A DNA stretch of 37,464 bases from an uncultured Bacteroidales bacterium (lineage in GTDB: Bacteria; Bacteroidota; Bacteroidia; Bacteroidales; F082): assembly GCA_905234765.1 (NCBI GenBank), contig CAJOIF010000044.1:1-37464 (forward strand), given 5' to 3'. The notes below the pieces were generated by a model. The model was not told where the DNA came from. It did not search any database and saw only the letters and a list, made by a program, of their open reading frames with translations. The position numbers and the translations under genes were made by a program. Below are positions 16,039-25,715 of the stretch, piece after piece. Every line of letters starts with the position of its first letter. Position 1 is the first letter of the stretch.

Positions 16039-17673
16039 ATGGCAAAAGACATTCTTTTCAATATCGAAAGCCGCGACGGCCTGAAGAAAGGCGTCGACGC
16101 ATTGTCAAACGCAGTGAAGGTGACCCTCGGCCCCAAAGGTCGTAACGTGGTCATCGAGAAGTCGTATGGCGCTCCCCAGATCACCAAGGACGGTGTGACG
16201 GTCGCCAAGGAAATCGAACTCATCGACCCTGTTGAGAACATGGGTGCACAGTTGGTGAAGGAAGTCGCTTCCAAGACCAACGACCTCGCTGGTGATGGTA
16301 CCACCACCGCCACCGTGCTGGCCCAAGCCATCGTGGCTACGGGTCTGAAAAACGTCACCGCCGGTGCCAACCCGCTCGACTTGAAGCGCGGTATCGACAA
16401 GGCTGTGGCTGCTGTGGTCGCTTCGCTGAAGAAGATGTCGGTGAAGGTCGACGGCGACAACGAGAAGATCAAGCAAGTGGCCACCATCTCGGCCAACAAC
16501 GACGGCACTATCGGCGGCCTGATCGCCGAGGCTATGGGTAAGGTGAAGCAAGAAGGCGTCATCACCGTTGAGGACGCCAAGGGCATCAACACCTATGTCG
16601 ACGTCGTCGAAGGCATGCAGTTCGACCGTGGCTACATCTCGCCTTACTTCGTCACCAATACCGAGAAGATGGAAGCTGTTTATGAGAATCCTTACATCCT
16701 CATTTACGACAAGAAGATTTCGGTCATGAAAGACCTGCTGCCCGTGCTCGAGCAGACCCTGCAAACCGGTCGTGCCCTCATCATCATCGCCGAGGACATC
16801 GACGGCGAAGCCCTGGCTACCTTGGTGGTCAACCGTCTGCGTGGCTCGCTGAAAGTCGCTGCCGTCAAGGCTCCTGGCTTCGGTGACCGTCGTAAGGAAA
16901 TGCTGGAAGACATCGCCATCCTGACAGGTGGCACCGTCATCAGCGAAGAGAAGGGCTACAAGCTCGAAGATGCCAACCTGCAAATGCTTGGTCAGGCCGA
17001 CAAGGTCAGCATCAACAAGGACAACACCACCATCGTGAACGGTCACGGTGCCAAGAAGGACATCGAAGGCCGTACCGCCCAGATCAAGGCCCAAATCAAG
17101 ACTACCACGAGTGACTACGACCGCGAGAAGCTGCAAGAGCGTTTGGCCAAGTTGGCTGGTGGCGTGGCAGTCATCTATGTGGGTGCCGCTTCCGAGGTTG
17201 AGATGAAGGAGAAGAAAGACCGCGTTGAGGACGCTTTGAACGCCACCCGCGCTGCCATCGAAGAGGGTATCATCCCTGGCGGTGGTGTCGGTTTCATCCG
17301 TGCCATCAAGGCCATCGAGAAGATGAAGGGCGACAACGAGGACGAAACCACGGGTATCGCCATCATCAAGCGCGCTCTGGAAGAGCCCCTGCGCCAGATC
17401 GTTGAGAACGCCGGCCTCGAAGGTTCGGTCGTCGTCAACAAAGTGAAGGAAGGCAAAGACGACTTCGGCTTCAACGCCCGCACCGAGGTCTACGAGAACC
17501 TCTTGCAGACCGGTGTCATCGACCCTGTCAAGGTGTCGAGAGTCGCCCTAGAGAACGCCGCTTCCATCGCTGGCATGCTATTGACCACCGAGTGCGTCAT
17601 CAGCAACCACAAGGAGCCCACGCCTCCCACACCTCCGATGCCCATGGGCGGCGGAATGGACGGCATGATGTAA
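16039..17673 (+). CDS. groEL: Chaperonin GroEL
   Basis: The 544-aa protein is full length. It starts [21 protein letters not shown], has the nucleotide-binding loops [12 protein letters not shown] and [15 protein letters not shown], the family signature around [19 protein letters not shown], and ends in a Gly-Met-rich tail ([12 protein letters not shown]). It is the double-ring ATP-dependent folding chamber that works with GroES. Codon use is that of a highly expressed gene. A strong terminator follows at 17697-17727. Confidence 0.98.
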   Translation: MAKDILFNIESRDGLKKGVDALSNAVKVTLGPKGRNVVIEKSYGAPQITKDGVTVAKEIELIDPVENMGAQLVKEVASKTNDLAGDGTTTATVLAQAIVATGLKNVTAGANPLDLKRGIDKAVAAVVASLKKMSVKVDGDNEKIKQVATISANNDGTIGGLIAEAMGKVKQEGVITVEDAKGINTYVDVVEGMQFDRGYISPYFVTNTEKMEAVYENPYILIYDKKISVMKDLLPVLEQTLQTGRALIIIAEDIDGEALATLVVNRLRGSLKVAAVKAPGFGDRRKEMLEDIAILTGGTVISEEKGYKLEDANLQMLGQADKVSINKDNTTIVNGHGAKKDIEGRTAQIKAQIKTTTSDYDREKLQERLAKLAGGVAVIYVGAASEVEMKEKKDRVEDALNATRAAIEEGIIPGGGVGFIRAIKAIEKMKGDNEDETTGIAIIKRALEEPLRQIVENAGLEGSVVVNKVKEGKDDFGFNARTEVYENLLQTGVIDPVKVSRVALENAASIAGMLLTTECVISNHKEPTPPTPPMPMGGGMDGMM

Positions 17674-17696
17674 TCCATTAATTGACAACGAGCAAA

Positions 17697-17727
17697 AGGC
17701 TGACTGCGTAAGCGGTCGGCCTTTTTT
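17697..17727 (+). terminator. Intrinsic terminator of groESL
   Basis: AGGCTGACTGC (17697-17707) and GCGGTCGGCCT (17712-17722) pair along 11 positions, allowing G-T pairs, around a GTAA loop. A T6 run follows directly. Confidence 0.85.
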
Positions 17728-17748
17728 CGTGCGTGACGCAATTTTTTC

Positions 17749-17756
17749 TATTTTTG
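17749..17756 (+). promoter_or_regulatory. -7 promoter element for the M23 peptidase gene
   Basis: TATTTTTG lies about 29 bases before the ATG at 17786 and just after the groESL terminator. Confidence 0.55.
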
Positions 17757-17785
17757 CAAGTTAAATAATCTAAATTTGTCCATAA

Positions 17786-18724
17786 ATGGCCGAAGAACAC
17801 AAAGATAGGAAAATCACCATGTCAAGGCTGCGCAAGTGGCTCTCGCTTAAGAAACTCAACCGCAAGTACGACTTCCAGATGTCGCACGACGAGACGGGCC
17901 AAACCATGCTCAAATTCAGGCTTAACCTGCTTAACCTTATCCTTGTGACCATCGGCATAGCCTTGTTGCTGATTGTCATCACAACCTTCATCATCGCTTT
18001 CACGCCGTTGAGGGAATACATCCCGGGCTATTCCGACACTAACCTCAACCGTGAGGTGTATCAGCTCAACCTTCGTGCCGACTCCATCGAAAGGGAGTTG
18101 CTGAAGAAGGACATCTACTTCGATAACTTGAAGAAAATCGTCGAAGGCTATGATTTTGCCGCCGACAGCGCTTTGGCGACTATCAATATCTACAAGCCTC
18201 TGCCCAAGGGCGTTACCGATACCATCACGCTAAAGAAGTCGGTGCAGGACAGCCTTCTGCGTGCCGAATATGAGGCACAGAACCAATACAACCTTTTCGG
18301 CGACGATTACCTGCCGCCTACCAAGCCGAGTTCGCTCGTGAAGAGTTTCTATGTCCCGCTGAATGGCACCGTTATTAATGCATTTGGCCCTGAACAAGGC
18401 CATTATGGCATCGACATCGCTTCCGACGGCGACCAGATTATCAACGCCACCTTGGACGGCACGGTCGTCTTCTCCTCGTGGAGCATGAACAATGGCTATT
18501 GCATCGGCATACAACATGCTGACAGCTATTTCTCCGTGTATAAGCACAACGCCACCCTGTTGAAGAAGGAAGGTGACTATGTGAAGGCAGGAGAGGCTAT
18601 CGCCATCTTGGGTGGCTCGGGTGATGCTAACGCTACCGAGCATCTTCATTTCGAGCTGTGGCACAATGGCATCGTGCTCAACCCCGCTGACTATATGACC
18701 ATCAATAATCCTGCTGAAAACTAA
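17786..18724 (+). CDS. M23-family cell-wall metallopeptidase
   Basis: The 312-aa protein has a cytoplasmic N-terminus of about 50 residues, one membrane helix at about 52-76 (LILVTIGIALLLIVITTFIIAF), a helical linker and a C-terminal LytM/M23 domain. The zinc ligands of the family are present: HYGIDIA supplies His and Asp, and HLHFELW supplies the third His and its partner. It would cut, or regulate cutting of, peptidoglycan from the periplasmic face of the inner membrane. It has its own promoter. Bacteroidota often carry this membrane-anchored form of the family. Confidence 0.88.
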   Translation: MAEEHKDRKITMSRLRKWLSLKKLNRKYDFQMSHDETGQTMLKFRLNLLNLILVTIGIALLLIVITTFIIAFTPLREYIPGYSDTNLNREVYQLNLRADSIERELLKKDIYFDNLKKIVEGYDFAADSALATINIYKPLPKGVTDTITLKKSVQDSLLRAEYEAQNQYNLFGDDYLPPTKPSSLVKSFYVPLNGTVINAFGPEQGHYGIDIASDGDQIINATLDGTVVFSSWSMNNGYCIGIQHADSYFSVYKHNATLLKKEGDYVKAGEAIAILGGSGDANATEHLHFELWHNGIVLNPADYMTINNPAEN

Positions 18725-18731
18725 AAAAGCG

Positions 18732-18739
18732 TATTTTTG
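18732..18739 (+). promoter_or_regulatory. -7 promoter element for rseP
   Basis: TATTTTTG lies 28 bases before the ATG at 18768. Confidence 0.55.
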
Positions 18740-18767
18740 CAGACTTTTTCATAAATAAAAACGGAAC

Positions 18768-20246
18768 ATGACTATATTAATAAAGGTATTGCAGTTTTTC
18801 CTTTCCCTTTCCATCTTGATTTTCATCCATGAGCTGGGGCATTTCCTTGCGGCCAAGGCCTTCAAGACCCGAGTCGAGAAGTTTTACCTCTTCTTCGACT
18901 GGGGTTTCTCGCTCTTCCGCTGCAAGAAAGTGAACGGCAAGTGGCGCTTCAAGTTCTTCTCGAAGAATGTGCCCGAGAAATACATCACGACTGAATACAA
19001 AGATGCGGCGGGAAAGAAGCAGAAGAAATGCGATCTTATCGACATCAATACCTTGGCGGAAGACGACTGGCGCCGCAGCGACAGCACAGAATACGGCATT
19101 GGCTGGTTCCCGCTGGGCGGCTACAACAAAATCGCTGGCATGGTCGACGAGTCGATGGACAAGTCGCAGATGCAACAACCACCGCAGCCTTGGGAGTTCC
19201 GTTCCAAGCCGGCATGGCAGCGTTTCATCATCATGGTGGCTGGCGTGACCATGAATGTGCTCCTCGCTTTTGTCATCTATATCGGCCTGCTGACCAAAGA
19301 AGGCGAGCAATACCTGCCTACCTCCGAAGTCAACAAGTACGGCATCAGCGTCGACAGCTTGGGTTATGAGTTCGGCCTCCGCGACGGCGACAAGATTCTG
19401 GCCATCGACGGCAAATATGTGGAGAACTTCCAGGATATCCCTATGCAAATTATCCTTGAGAAAGCCAAGACGATCGAGGTGGAGCGCAACGGGAAGGACA
19501 CCTTGATTAATTTACCCGAGGATGCGCTAACGAAACTTTTGAAGAAGCAAGACGCGAACTTCATCACCTATCGTTTCCCCTTCGTCGTCGAAAAAGTGAT
19601 GGAAAACTCCGTTGCCGAGGAGGGAGGTCTGCGGGAAGGTGATGCCATTATTGGCATTAATGAGATAGAAACGCCCTATTATCAGGACTTTGTAAAAAAT
19701 GTTAAGCAGTTCAAGAACCAAGATGTCGAAGTCCGGGTGCTGCGTGACAACGACACTGTCGCTTTGGCTATGCACCTGACGGATGAGGGTGTGATTGGCG
19801 CCTATTGCAGGACCTATCTGCCTGATTATTTTGAGATTGAGACCAAGGAATACACTTTCTTCCAAGCCATCCCAGCCGGTTTCTCCAAGACCTTCGACGA
19901 GTTGGGCGACTACTGGAAACAGGTGAAGCTCATCTTCACGCCCAAGACCAAGGCCTACGAGAGCGTCGGCGGCTTCATCTCCATCGGAAAGATCTTCCCA
20001 GACCAATGGATTTGGAGCATCTTCTGGCGCATGACGGCCTTCCTCTCCATCGCCCTTGCCGTGATGAACATCCTGCCCATTCCGGCTTTGGACGGCGGCC
20101 ACATCCTCTTCTTGTTGTTTGAGATCATCACCCGCCGCAAGCCTAGCGACAAGTTCATGGAAGTGGCTGAAACCGTGGGTCTCATCCTCGTTTTGGGATT
20201 GGTCATCTTGGCCAACGGCAACGACATCATCCGGCTTTTCAGGTAG
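18768..20246 (+). CDS. rseP: RIP metalloprotease RseP (site-2 protease)
   Basis: The 492-aa protein has the zinc motif HELGH in its first membrane helix (about residues 20-24, FIHELGHFLAAKAF) and the second active-site motif NILPIPALDGGH near the C-terminus. Between them lie one or two PDZ domains, with GLRDGDKILAIDG and GLREGDAIIGINE as their carboxylate loops. After the first helix there is a soluble stretch of about 45 residues rich in Lys and Asp, making it slightly longer than enterobacterial RseP. It cleaves membrane-embedded anti-sigma factors or signal peptide remnants. The neighbouring M23 peptidase suggests an envelope-maintenance cluster. Confidence 0.93.
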   Translation: MTILIKVLQFFLSLSILIFIHELGHFLAAKAFKTRVEKFYLFFDWGFSLFRCKKVNGKWRFKFFSKNVPEKYITTEYKDAAGKKQKKCDLIDINTLAEDDWRRSDSTEYGIGWFPLGGYNKIAGMVDESMDKSQMQQPPQPWEFRSKPAWQRFIIMVAGVTMNVLLAFVIYIGLLTKEGEQYLPTSEVNKYGISVDSLGYEFGLRDGDKILAIDGKYVENFQDIPMQIILEKAKTIEVERNGKDTLINLPEDALTKLLKKQDANFITYRFPFVVEKVMENSVAEEGGLREGDAIIGINEIETPYYQDFVKNVKQFKNQDVEVRVLRDNDTVALAMHLTDEGVIGAYCRTYLPDYFEIETKEYTFFQAIPAGFSKTFDELGDYWKQVKLIFTPKTKAYESVGGFISIGKIFPDQWIWSIFWRMTAFLSIALAVMNILPIPALDGGHILFLLFEIITRRKPSDKFMEVAETVGLILVLGLVILANGNDIIRLFR

Positions 20247-20285
20247 CGAGATAATGGCGAGATGTTGAATATGACTTATTTAATG

Positions 20286-20293
20286 TATTTTTG
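20286..20293 (+). promoter_or_regulatory. -7 promoter element upstream of the PorP-like gene
   Basis: TATTTTTG lies about 99 bases ahead of the chosen ATG. A weaker box, TATTTTAG, lies closer at 20364-20371. Either could serve the gene. Confidence 0.4.
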
Positions 20294-20391
20294 TAGATAA
20301 TTGATAATCAATAAATTGATAATATAGTTCGAAAAAAATGCCGTGGCAGTATGAATTTTTTTGTATTTTAGCGGCTTCAATCCGGTCAACA

Positions 20392-21369
20392 ATGTTGCAA
20401 TTGAATAGACGAATCAAGCATATCTTCCTTTTGTTTGTCATGGTTTTGATGGCGGGTGGTGCCTTTGCCCAGCAAGTGCCCATCTTCACCAACTATACCA
20501 ACTCCTATGAGTACGCTAACCCCGCTTTCTCAGGAATGAGTGAAGGTATTAATCTGTTGGGATTGTATCGTCAGCAATGGGCAGGCTTCGTTGATAACGA
20601 CGGAAACGACGTTGCCCCACAGACTTTCCTGCTGACGGGCGACATGCCGCTTAGGGTTTTGCATGGCGGTCTCGGCTTCTCTGTGATGCAGGACAAGATT
20701 GGATTCGAGAACAATGTCAATATTGGCTTGGGCTATTCTTTCCACATGGATTTGGGCGGCTCCACCTTAGGTATCGGATTGGCAGGTACGCTGCTCAACC
20801 GTTCTGTCGACTTCTCCCAGCTTCATCCTGGAAGCGAGGGAGACCCGCTCCTTCAGGGCTTGGGGGACGAGAGCGACATGCTGTTTGACTTCAATGTGGG
20901 TCTTTTCTGGCAGATTCCCGAGTCGTTCTATCTGGGCTTCTCGGTCGTCAATGTGCTTGAAAGCATGACAAAGGCATTGAGCGACAATTCAGAGAGCAGT
21001 GCCAGTTTCGTCACCGACAGGACTTTCTATCTGTTCGCTGGCTATCCATTCCAGTTCGAGGACCTTCCTTATTTCACCTTTGTCCCGTCGGTGAGCGTGA
21101 TGAGCGACATTGCCTCCACCCAGCTGAATGCCAGTATGAAGGTTGTTTACAGAGATATGTTCTCCTTGGGCGTCAACTATCGTCCTCAGGAATCCGTCGG
21201 CCTTATGGCGGGTTTCACCATCAAGGACATTACCATAGCCTATGCATATGATATCAACACTATGGTGGGCCTGAATGTGCCAGGCTCACACGAGATAGGA
21301 CTGAGTTATTGTTTCAAACTTGACTTCGATCGTACCCCGAGAGACTATAGGAGCGTCAGATACCTGTGA
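20392..21369 (+). CDS. PorP/SprF-family type IX secretion membrane protein
   Basis: The product is 325 aa if started at the ATG at 20392, which gives a clean signal peptide (RRIKHIFLLFVMVLMAGGAFAQ) cut before QVPIFTNY. The frame is open to 20338, but the extra residues would precede the signal. The opening FTNYTNSYEYANPAFSGM and the regularly spaced beta strands with Gly-aromatic patterns fit the PorP/SprF family of 14-stranded outer-membrane proteins. These link the type IX machinery to the outer membrane or act with adhesins such as SprB. It sits directly before gldK-N, the usual order porP-K-L-M-N. Confidence 0.85.
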   Translation: MLQLNRRIKHIFLLFVMVLMAGGAFAQQVPIFTNYTNSYEYANPAFSGMSEGINLLGLYRQQWAGFVDNDGNDVAPQTFLLTGDMPLRVLHGGLGFSVMQDKIGFENNVNIGLGYSFHMDLGGSTLGIGLAGTLLNRSVDFSQLHPGSEGDPLLQGLGDESDMLFDFNVGLFWQIPESFYLGFSVVNVLESMTKALSDNSESSASFVTDRTFYLFAGYPFQFEDLPYFTFVPSVSVMSDIASTQLNASMKVVYRDMFSLGVNYRPQESVGLMAGFTIKDITIAYAYDINTMVGLNVPGSHEIGLSYCFKLDFDRTPRDYRSVRYL

Positions 21370-21475
21370 TGATTTTTGGGAAAAAACATGTTTAATTTCA
21401 TTCGTAAAAATTCTCATTGAGAACAAAAAATAGCAAAATAGTAAAAAAAATAAGTGGCCGATACATAATATTTTC

Positions 21476-21483
21476 TAATTTTG
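21476..21483 (+). promoter_or_regulatory. -7 promoter element of the gldKLMN operon
   Basis: TAATTTTG fits TAnnTTTG and leaves a leader of about 100 bases before gldK. The gap after porP (21370-21588) is otherwise AT-rich without a terminator. Confidence 0.45.
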
Positions 21484-21588
21484 GCGGTTTTTAATTTCAA
21501 ACCGTCATCAGAAATTATCGGATACGGCTCTGAAAAACATCAAACGAGAAAAAATAAATAGAATAGTAATTATATCATTGTCAAGAAG

Positions 21589-22998
21589 ATGAAAAGACTA
21601 TTGTTCGTTTTTTCCATGGCGTTGCTCCTCGCAAGCTGTGGTAACTCAAATCAAGGCGAGTTGGTTGGAGTAAGAAAATCCAACAAAACCTTTAATCAGC
21701 CTGACCCCTATGGAATGGTGTTTGTGCCCCAAGGAAGCTTTACGATGGGTGTTGGTGGTGAAGACATCACGGGTTCCTATTTGAATGAACCCAAGACGGT
21801 GTCAGTGTCGGCCTTCTTCATGGACGAGACCGAGATTACCAACAACGAGTACCGCCAGTTTGTGTATTGGGTGAGAGACTCCATCGCAAGAAGAATACTT
21901 GCCGACAACTTCCCGGAAAGATTTGCCATCACCGAAAGCAAAACCGGTGAGGTCTACGATCCCCCGAGGTTGAATTGGAAAGAGAAACTCGACTGGAACA
22001 GCAAGGAGCAAGATATCCGTGAGGCTCTTGAACCTATGTATCTGCCTGAGCACGAGAGATATTTCCGCAGGAAGGAAATCGACGCAAGAAAGCTCTATTA
22101 TTCATATTATTGGTTCGATATGGTCGCTGCCGCCAAGAAGGATTTCTCTGACGACCGTCTGACGGGCAATGACTATTCCCTCGGTGAAGCTGATGCCGGC
22201 ATCAACGTCGACAGAAAGGGTGCTTGGTCGAACCGTAGGCAAGGCTATAGCGACCGTTCGGTCTATGCCCGTGCTGAGGTCATCAATGTCTATCCCGACA
22301 CGCTGTGCTGGATCCATGACTACAGCTATTCGTTCAACGACCCGATGACGGAGAGATACTTCTGGCATCCCGCTTACGACAACTATCCGGTGGTGGGTGT
22401 CACATGGCAACAGGCCCGTGCCTTCTGCGTGTGGCGTACGGAATTGCTCAATGCTTACTTGCGTACGAGAAAGAACGCCGATGCGTCGGAGTTCCGTCTG
22501 CCTACCGAAACCGAATGGGAATGGGCTGCCCGTGGTGGCAAGATGCTGAATCCTTATCCGTGGGGTGGTCCTAACGCCAGCAATGCCAAGGGATGCTTCC
22601 TGGCCAACTTCAAGCCGAGAAGAGGTAACTACCTCGCCGACGGCGGTCTCCGCACCCTCATCGTGGGTTGCTACCCGCCCAATGGCTGGGGCCTTTATGA
22701 CATGGCCGGTAACGTGGCCGAGTGGACCAACACCGCTTACGACCCCAACTCCTACAACTTCACTTGGGACATGAACCCGAACTACACCTACAACGCCAAG
22801 GTCGACGATCCGCCGGTCATGAAGCGTAAAGTGGTGCGCGGTGGCTCATGGAAGGACATCTCCTATTATATGCAAGTCACCACCCGCGACTATCAATATC
22901 AGGATTCGGCCAATTGCTACACAGGTTTCCGTTGCATCCAGCCTTACCTGGGCCGCAACAAGGGTGACAACCCGAGAATGTCTAGGGTTTACAGATAA
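21589..22998 (+). CDS. gldK: Type IX secretion lipoprotein GldK/PorK
   Basis: The 469-aa protein starts with a lipoprotein signal (MKRLLFVFSMALLLASC, Cys17). The rest is a formylglycine-generating-enzyme-like (SUMF1) fold: MVFVPQGSFTMG, DETEITNNEYRQFVYW, VGVTWQQARAFCVWR, RLPTETEWEWAARGG and MAGNVAEWTNTAY. In GldK/PorK this fold is structural: with GldN it forms the large periplasmic ring under the outer membrane. It is first of the gldKLMN run, 58 bases before gldL. Confidence 0.95.
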   Translation: MKRLLFVFSMALLLASCGNSNQGELVGVRKSNKTFNQPDPYGMVFVPQGSFTMGVGGEDITGSYLNEPKTVSVSAFFMDETEITNNEYRQFVYWVRDSIARRILADNFPERFAITESKTGEVYDPPRLNWKEKLDWNSKEQDIREALEPMYLPEHERYFRRKEIDARKLYYSYYWFDMVAAAKKDFSDDRLTGNDYSLGEADAGINVDRKGAWSNRRQGYSDRSVYARAEVINVYPDTLCWIHDYSYSFNDPMTERYFWHPAYDNYPVVGVTWQQARAFCVWRTELLNAYLRTRKNADASEFRLPTETEWEWAARGGKMLNPYPWGGPNASNAKGCFLANFKPRRGNYLADGGLRTLIVGCYPPNGWGLYDMAGNVAEWTNTAYDPNSYNFTWDMNPNYTYNAKVDDPPVMKRKVVRGGSWKDISYYMQVTTRDYQYQDSANCYTGFRCIQPYLGRNKGDNPRMSRVYR

Positions 22999-23056
22999 TC
23001 AAACTTGAAATCAAATAAATAATAATCAAATAAAAAAATCTAAAATTTTAATTGTC

Positions 23057-23902
23057 ATGGCAAAGAAAGAACTTAGCAAATTCCAACAATTCCTCACTTC
23101 AAAGAAGTTCAAAACTTTTATGGGATACCTCTATGGTTGGGGCGCATCCGTCGTTATGATCGGTGCTTACTTCAAACTGACTCACATTCCTGGTGCTGAC
23201 TTCATGCTGGCCCTCGGTCTGGGTATCGAAGCATTGATCTTCTTTATGTCGGCTTTTGAACCTCAGCATGTCGAATATGCTTGGGACAACGTTTTCGTTG
23301 AACTTGAAGAGGATTGGGATGGAAAAACGCGTACTCAGTTTGCTACCACTGGTGGTAATGGCAAAGGTGCTACCTCCGATGTCGAAGAAGCTATGTTGAG
23401 CAAGATGTTTGAAAAGATGAACGTCAGCGAAGACACCTTCAAGAAACTCGGCAGAGGCATCGACAAATTGGCTGAGAATGCAGGCCAGATGGCTGACATT
23501 TCCAATGCCATGGCTGCTACTACCAACTATGCTAACGCTATGGACCGTGCCACGAAATCCATTGCCGACTTCTCGAATGCATACGTCCAAACCAACCAAA
23601 AGCTCTCCGATTCTTTGGGCAAGCTCGATTTCAGCGCCCTTGACGGCAACACTATCAAGAAGGTGGCCAGCAGCATGCAGTCACTCAACTCCATCTACGA
23701 GCTCCAGCTCCAAGGTGCCGAGCAGACTTCAGCCGCAAGCAAGAAGTTGACCGAAACTATGAACAAGTACATGGATAACCTCAACGCTTCATCACAGAAC
23801 GCTGGTCAACTCAACCAGCAGTTGACTCAGTTGTCACAGCGCTTGACCGCTTTGAACAACGTCTATGGTGGAATGTTGTCAGCAATGAATATCAAGGCAT
23901 AA
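23057..23902 (+). CDS. gldL: Type IX secretion motor protein GldL/PorL
   Basis: The 281-aa protein has two membrane helices near the N-terminus, FMGYLYGWGASVVMIGAYFK and MLALGLGIEALIFFMSAFEP, the second with the conserved Glu that takes part in proton use. A long cytoplasmic helical domain follows (LSDSLGKLDFSALDGNTIK, repeated Gln/Ser-rich coils). GldL surrounds GldM and powers the type IX system with the proton gradient. It lies between gldK and gldM, 44 bases before gldM. Confidence 0.95.
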   Translation: MAKKELSKFQQFLTSKKFKTFMGYLYGWGASVVMIGAYFKLTHIPGADFMLALGLGIEALIFFMSAFEPQHVEYAWDNVFVELEEDWDGKTRTQFATTGGNGKGATSDVEEAMLSKMFEKMNVSEDTFKKLGRGIDKLAENAGQMADISNAMAATTNYANAMDRATKSIADFSNAYVQTNQKLSDSLGKLDFSALDGNTIKKVASSMQSLNSIYELQLQGAEQTSAASKKLTETMNKYMDNLNASSQNAGQLNQQLTQLSQRLTALNNVYGGMLSAMNIKA

Positions 23903-23946
23903 TTCTACTCAAAGCGATTGTTTAACCATAAAAAGGAGTAAGAATT

Positions 23947-25689
23947 ATGGCAGGCTACAAAGAAACCCCAAGACAGAAAATGATCGGTATGATGTACCTG
24001 GTCTATACTGCCTTGTTAGCAATGAATGTCTCGAAGGACATCCTTGATGCCTTCGACACTGTGAATACCGGTGTCCAAACCACCAATATTACGCTCTCGA
24101 ACCAAATAGCCCAGAAATATGCCGCTTTTGAAGAGCAGTATGGCTTGGACCAGGAAAAGGTCGGCCCCTATTGGGAGCAGGCTCAAGTCTTGAGAGATGA
24201 AGCTACTGAGTTTATCAACTACGTCGAAGCCCTGAAATGGGATTTGGTGAAGAAAGTTGAACTCTCTAAGGCTACTTCGGAAGAAGAAGCAATCCAAATC
24301 GCTGTTAATGAAAGAGGATTGCTGAAGAGCTCCAATACCACCCTCAATGGACGTACCATCTACGACATCAACACCTCCAAGGTGAAGTCGAGAGACGGTT
24401 ACAACCAGCCCACCGAAATCATGATGGGTAACCCTGAAGGCCCTGGTCACGGTGGCTTGGCCTACGAGCTTTCCGAGAAGATGAAGCACTTCCGCAATGT
24501 GGTCATCAAAGCCGCTGGCCCCGAGCATCTCCAGGAAGTCGGTCTTATCACCGACAGTATCTTCGGAACGAAGGAGTATCTGCAAGAAAACGGCTATTCC
24601 GAGAATCAGATGAAGAAGCTCCCCTACGAGGGCAACTACTATGGCGCCAAGATCAGCTACTATCCTGGTTCTACTGACATGGTTCAAGACAGCTGGGAAT
24701 ATCACAACTTCCATCACACGGTGTTGGTTGCTGACGTCACCCTGTTGAACAAGATCATCTCTGATGCCCAGACCGCCGAGTTGAACGCTGTTACCGAGTT
24801 GATGTCCGACATCCACGCCACCGACTTCACCTTTGATGAAATCGGTGCCAAGGTGTTCGCCGAAAGTGGTTATCTGCTCTCTGGCCAAACCTATAAGGCC
24901 CAGGCCATGGTGACCGCATGGAAGAACTCGCAGTTGACCGCCCGTGTCAAACTCGATGGCGGCCCCGAGAAAGAGTATACCAGCAACGCCCAGGGCGTGA
25001 TTCCGTTGGAGTGGAACGTCGGCGTTGGCTCACACAGATACACTGGTGTCATTGACATGCTCGATCCTACCACCAACCAGATGGAAGAATTCCCGTTCGA
25101 AGGTGCTTTCACTGTGGCTCCTCCTGCGGTGAGCGTCTCTGCCACCAAGATGAACGTGGTGTATCGTGGTATCAATAACCCGATTGCTGTTGGTGGTGGC
25201 GTCGGTGGTGAAATCAATGCCTCGGCTAGCAGCGGTACGTTGACCAGAACAGGCAATGGTACCTACAATCTGCTTCCTGGTGCTGCAGACGAGGTGACTA
25301 TTAGTGTTACTTCTGCCGGCTCCAGCCTTGGTAACATGAAGTTCCGCGTGAAAGACCTGCCCAAGCCCACGGCTTTGATTCGTAACGTGGTCAACGGCCT
25401 CGTGTCGAAGAGCGCTCTGCTTGCCGCCGGTCGTGTGGAAGCTGAAATGAAGGACTTTGACTTCGACGGTGTCCACTATGACGTGGTTGCCTATACGTTC
25501 CGTTACAAGACCAAGAGCGGTACGACCAAGGAAGCCAAGGCCAGCAGCGGCTCATTCACCGATGAAATCAGGAATGCCATCAGCCAATCCAACGTGGGTG
25601 ACATGTTCGTGTTCACCGCCATCCAGGTGAAGGGTAACGATGGTAAGGTCAAGACCCTTGAAACGCCTATCGGTGTTGAAATCAAGTAA
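23947..25689 (+). CDS. gldM: Type IX secretion motor protein GldM/PorM
   Basis: The 580-aa protein starts with the hallmark KETPRQKMIGMMYLVYTALLAMNVSKDILDAF, a single inner-membrane helix with the conserved polar residues facing GldL. A long periplasmic part of four domains follows, ending in a beta-rich C-terminus (KTLETPIGVEIK). GldM spans the periplasm and transmits motor movement to the GldK/GldN ring. Length agrees with PorM/GldM (about 515-580). It is 26 bases before gldN. Confidence 0.95.
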   Translation: MAGYKETPRQKMIGMMYLVYTALLAMNVSKDILDAFDTVNTGVQTTNITLSNQIAQKYAAFEEQYGLDQEKVGPYWEQAQVLRDEATEFINYVEALKWDLVKKVELSKATSEEEAIQIAVNERGLLKSSNTTLNGRTIYDINTSKVKSRDGYNQPTEIMMGNPEGPGHGGLAYELSEKMKHFRNVVIKAAGPEHLQEVGLITDSIFGTKEYLQENGYSENQMKKLPYEGNYYGAKISYYPGSTDMVQDSWEYHNFHHTVLVADVTLLNKIISDAQTAELNAVTELMSDIHATDFTFDEIGAKVFAESGYLLSGQTYKAQAMVTAWKNSQLTARVKLDGGPEKEYTSNAQGVIPLEWNVGVGSHRYTGVIDMLDPTTNQMEEFPFEGAFTVAPPAVSVSATKMNVVYRGINNPIAVGGGVGGEINASASSGTLTRTGNGTYNLLPGAADEVTISVTSAGSSLGNMKFRVKDLPKPTALIRNVVNGLVSKSALLAAGRVEAEMKDFDFDGVHYDVVAYTFRYKTKSGTTKEAKASSGSFTDEIRNAISQSNVGDMFVFTAIQVKGNDGKVKTLETPIGVEIK

Positions 25690-25715
25690 TAGAAGAATAT
25701 TAAAACCTTTATAAG

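Noticed and set aside
16105..17136. 343-codon open frame antisense to groEL
   Set aside because: It is a codon-bias shadow of a highly expressed GC-rich gene; composition is His/Val/Asp-rich and no family is recognisable.
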